This document shows, in pieces, positions 61,084 to 64,000 of a stretch of 64,000 nucleotides of DNA. This DNA is from Lysinibacillus sp. B2A1 (GTDB lineage Bacteria; Bacillota; Bacilli; Bacillales_A; Planococcaceae), in NCBI GenBank assembly GCA_002973635.1, contig CP027224.1, positions 134,501-198,500 of the forward strand, written 5' to 3'. The notes under the pieces are model-generated. The model made no database searches, had not been told where the DNA came from, and saw only the letters and a program-made list of their open reading frames with translations. Numbering within the stretch: position 1 is the first letter of the stretch; every line of letters begins with the position of its first letter. Both the position numbers and the translations under genes were made by a program.

Positions 61084-64000
61084 ATGGATTTAGCTTCTTT
61101 TATAAAAACAACAGTATATAAAATATTAATAATTATAACCATTTCTGCAATGGTTTTCTCAACCTTAGGAATACAACCTGCAAGTGCTGGTTCTCCAGTA
61201 CAGTTATCTCCCGTGGATCAGATGAATGTCCAAAAGGATTCTAACGGTCAAATTCTTACGAAATATAATGACCCTTATATGATGAATGTTGCAACTATCA
61301 ATAGTAATAAAGATTTTGTTGCCCTGAAATTTAGTATTGATACATCTCAACCTATCCTTTCAGCTCAGCTTGCTTTAGCTGGAATAAATCAAGATAATAA
61401 ACCTTTTTCTAATCTAGAAGTTAGAATAGGTAATGATGATGATTGGGATAGTGCTTCTCCAGGAAACAAATTTCCCGATTTTATTCAGGGAATTCCTGCA
61501 AAAAATGAAGCTGTAGCTCAAGGTGACGGTGAACAAGTTTATGAAAAATTGATTGATGTGACAGATTTAGTAACAAATTCATCAGCAATTATTGGAAATA
61601 ATGTAACATTTATATTAACGAGTGATTCAAATGAGATGACTGTAGTTAAATTTAGTAGCTCGATGGATCCTGAAGTGGCACCATTGGCACCTTCTTTAAA
61701 AATTACTTATGGTGATGCGCAAAATAGTGCACCTACCGACATAACATTAAGCCCGACTTCAGTAGAAGAAAATCAACCAACAGGAACCAAGGTCGGAACA
61801 TTAAGTGCCGCTGATCCTGATGCAGGTTCCTCTTTTACGTATAGTTTAGTAGGTGGAGAGGGCTCAACAGATAATAGTAGCTTTAGCATAGTAGGGAACG
61901 AACTACGAACAAATAGTTCGTTTGATTATCAAACAAAGAACAGCTACAGTGTTCGAATTCAGGTAACGGATAATGGTGGATTAACATTTGAAAAAATATT
62001 TACCGTTTCAGTGACTGAATTAAATGAGAGTCCAACAGATATTACGCTAAGCAAGCTGACAGTAGCGGAAAATGAGTCTGTCGGAACCGTTGTTGGTACA
62101 TTTAGCACAACTGATCCTAATGTTGGAGAACCGTTTATTTACAGTTTAGTGGCTGGTACAGGAGCTACAGATAACAGTAGCTTTATCATTGATGGAAATC
62201 AGCTAAAAACCGCAGGGATGTTTGATTATGAAACGAAGAATAGCTACAGTGTGCGGGTTCAAGTATCTGATAGCGCAAATAATTTATATGAAAAAGCATT
62301 CACTATAAATATTACAGATGTCAATGAAGCCCCAACAGAAATTTCATTAAGCTCAACTTCAGTAGAAGAAAATCAACCAACAGGAACCAAGGTTGGAACA
62401 TTAAGTGCCGCTGATCCTGATGCAGGTTCCACTTTTACGTATAGTTTAGTAGGTGGAGTGGGTTCAACAGATAATAGTAGCTTTAGCATAGTAGGGGATG
62501 AGCTACAAACAAATAGTTCCTTTGATTATGAAATAAAAAGCAGTTACAGTGTTCGAATTCGGGTAACGGATAATGGAGGATTGACTTTTGAAAAAGCATT
62601 TACTATTTCCATTACAGATGCCAATGAAGCCCCAACAGATATTTCGTTAAGCCCGACATCAGTAGAAGAAAATCAACCATCAGGAACCAAGGTTGGAACA
62701 TTAAGTGCCGCTGACCCTGATGCAGGTTCCACTTTTACGTATAATTTAGTAGGTGGAGCGGGCTCAACAGATAATAGTAGCTTTAGCATAGCTGGGGATA
62801 AACTACAAACGAATAGTCCATTTGATTATGAAACAAAAAATAGCTACAGTGTAAGGATTAGGGTGACAGATCAAGGCGGCCTATCTTTTGAAAAAATATT
62901 TACTATTTCGGTGACAGATATCATTGAAGTTCCGATTCCCACACTGGTATCAACAGTGCCAATTAACAATGCGACAACTATTTCTATTAATCCTACGCTA
63001 ACGCTAACATTTAGCAAGAGTGTGAGTGGTATTGCGGGAAAACATCTTCGTATCTATGATCAAGATAATAATCTAATAGAAACGATAGAAGCCACTGCAG
63101 CAAATGTGACAGTGAATGGAAGTATCGTGTCAATTCAATTAATCAATAATTTAACAAAAGCAACAACTTATTATGTATTGATGGAGGATGGGGCCTTCGT
63201 TGATACAGCCAATCAAGGTATAGCAGGTATAACAGCTAATAATATATGGCGTTTTACAACTTTACTTCCAAGTGATAATGCCTATTTAAACAATTTACTT
63301 ATTTCTTCTGGTAGTTTAGACCCGGATTTTACAAATAGTATACTAGAGTATCAAGTCAATGTAGCTCATAATGTTGCAACTATTGATTTAACGCCAACAG
63401 CAGATAATAACGCAACTCTTACATTAAATGGTGCCTCCATCGCAAATGGGCAATTGAAAACAGTTTCTCTAAATGTAGGTAGTAACACTATTACTATTAT
63501 AGTGACTGCTGAAAATGGAGTAGTATCAAAAGAATATACTCTTACTGTGATAAGAGCATTGCCTTCACTTGAAAAAGTGAACAATGTTAACTTAAGCGCT
63601 GTCGGTATGGCGACATGGTCAGATATAGGTGATGAATCCTCATATAATGTACAGCTCTTTAAAGATGGGTCACCAATCGGTGATGTCATCAATGTAATAG
63701 CCAATACAACATCTCATAATTTCTTAGCAGCAATGCGTACGGCTGGAGCGGGTGAATATTCAGTTACGGTTACAGCAAAGGGAGACGGAATTGCATATTC
63801 AGATGGAATTTCTTCAAACTCCTCTAATACACAGACGATTGTTAAACTGGCAAGCATTACAAATGGTTTAGCCTGGGATGGAAATATTGCGAAATGGCAG
63901 AGCATTCCTAATGCGGAGAGCTATGATGTGTTTCTGTATAAGGGAGGGACAGCAGTTGGAGCAGCAACAAATGTATTAGCCGGAAAAGTCCATGAAGGTG
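61084..64000 (+). CDS. Large cadherin-repeat surface protein, cut by the window edge
   Basis: At least 972 residues, open to the right edge. A signal peptide (~1-37, ending PASA) is followed by a ~180-residue beta domain like carbohydrate-binding DNRLRE modules (FVALKFSIDTSQPILSAQLA), then four cadherin-like repeats of exactly 100 residues (~219-618; ADPDAGSSFTYSLVG, FDYxTKNSYSVRI.VTD), a Big_5/SbsA Ig-like domain (TVPINNATTISINPTLTLTF), a cadherin-like beta-sandwich (LNNLLISSGSLDPDF) and fibronectin-like modules. It is probably an adhesin or matrix protein. GGGGGAGTGAG precedes the ATG, and it is operonic with three collar proteins. Confidence 0.88.
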   Translation, partial: MDLASFIKTTVYKILIIITISAMVFSTLGIQPASAGSPVQLSPVDQMNVQKDSNGQILTKYNDPYMMNVATINSNKDFVALKFSIDTSQPILSAQLALAGINQDNKPFSNLEVRIGNDDDWDSASPGNKFPDFIQGIPAKNEAVAQGDGEQVYEKLIDVTDLVTNSSAIIGNNVTFILTSDSNEMTVVKFSSSMDPEVAPLAPSLKITYGDAQNSAPTDITLSPTSVEENQPTGTKVGTLSAADPDAGSSFTYSLVGGEGSTDNSSFSIVGNELRTNSSFDYQTKNSYSVRIQVTDNGGLTFEKIFTVSVTELNESPTDITLSKLTVAENESVGTVVGTFSTTDPNVGEPFIYSLVAGTGATDNSSFIIDGNQLKTAGMFDYETKNSYSVRVQVSDSANNLYEKAFTINITDVNEAPTEISLSSTSVEENQPTGTKVGTLSAADPDAGSTFTYSLVGGVGSTDNSSFSIVGDELQTNSSFDYEIKSSYSVRIRVTDNGGLTFEKAFTISITDANEAPTDISLSPTSVEENQPSGTKVGTLSAADPDAGSTFTYNLVGGAGSTDNSSFSIAGDKLQTNSPFDYETKNSYSVRIRVTDQGGLSFEKIFTISVTDIIEVPIPTLVSTVPINNATTISINPTLTLTFSKSVSGIAGKHLRIYDQDNNLIETIEATAANVTVNGSIVSIQLINNLTKATTYYVLMEDGAFVDTANQGIAGITANNIWRFTTLLPSDNAYLNNLLISSGSLDPDFTNSILEYQVNVAHNVATIDLTPTADNNATLTLNGASIANGQLKTVSLNVGSNTITIIVTAENGVVSKEYTLTVIRALPSLEKVNNVNLSAVGMATWSDIGDESSYNVQLFKDGSPIGDVINVIANTTSHNFLAAMRTAGAGEYSVTVTAKGDGIAYSDGISSNSSNTQTIVKLASITNGLAWDGNIAKWQSIPNAESYDVFLYKGGTAVGAATNVLAGKVHEG
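61738..62937 (+). repeat. Four 300-bp tandem coding repeats (cadherin modules)
   Basis: Equivalent positions recur every 300 bp (for example AGTAG at 61761, 62061, 62361 and 62661). Units 1, 3 and 4 are nearly identical at DNA level across ~150 bp, whereas unit 2 has diverged. This pattern points to recent duplication or gene conversion among units 1, 3 and 4. Confidence 0.9.

Overview
The window is low-GC Firmicutes DNA. Shine-Dalgarno sites are strong AGGAGG types, TTG and GTG starts are frequent, and Bacillus-type gene sets are present (yxlEFG, artPQM, mrpABCDEFG, S-layer homology domains). Gene content and dispersed GC-rich intergenic repeats fit a Bacillaceae/Planococcaceae member such as Lysinibacillus; this is an inference without a database search. 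No rRNA, tRNA, CRISPR array or intact insertion sequence was seen.

Layout. 0.3-4.2 kb: a LytTR-type regulator divergent from the glyoxylate shunt genes aceA-aceB. 4.5-10.4 kb: an O-methyltransferase divergent from a LysR regulator, a YtrA-type GntR regulator with a DUF1648 membrane protein, and an OmpR-type two-component system with a small membrane protein. 10.4-16.4 kb: a 13-repeat Sel1 protein, a degenerate family-2 glycosyltransferase, a CsoR-family sensor and two tandem transglutaminase-like proteins. 16.5-23.7 kb: a minus-strand operon (solute-binding lipoprotein, ABC ATPase, fused permease, argininosuccinate-lyase-like enzyme, BadF/NagK-type kinase) that looks like an uptake and breakdown pathway for one unknown compound. 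It is interrupted by a ~764-bp nested inverted-repeat element. 23.9-33.9 kb: a DMT transporter, GNAT acetyltransferase, PfkB kinase, tyrosine-phosphatase-like protein, yxlEFG ABC system, small proteins, a HEPN-like/CBS protein, DUF421, MFS and KdpD-like USP proteins.

34.6-40.4 kb is a complete Mrp Na+/H+ antiporter operon, but mrpA carries a one-base frameshift. 40.5-48 kb holds a LytR/OmpR-hybrid response regulator and a 1005-residue double-kinase sensor, divergent from a large S-layer-anchored leucine-rich-repeat protein. 48.5-50.8 kb is an amino-acid ABC importer (artPQM type). 50.9-53.9 kb has a methyltransferase/saccharopine-dehydrogenase-like pair divergent from a LuxR-type regulator. 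54-59 kb repeats the earlier signalling theme: a paralogous response regulator and sensor kinase (the kinase also frameshifted), divergent from two proteins that share a ~130-residue N-terminal domain and may be toxin-like. 59.5-64 kb has three tandem tail-collar proteins and a large cadherin-repeat surface protein running off the right edge.

Main new observations. (1) The GntR operon and the distant yxlEFG operon share an operator of identical layout, TTGTTATA-N7-TATAACAA. (2) The two paralogous two-component systems each carry an 18-bp GTTAAG/TTAAC palindrome in the divergent promoter facing their putative targets, and their DNA-binding domains are nearly the same. (3) The large kinase joins a HisKA-type and a LytS-type kinase around a receiver, and its partner regulator joins a LytR-type receiver to an OmpR-type DNA-binding domain. 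(4) Both broken genes are explained by one missing base beside or in a short G run, so sequencing error must be excluded first.
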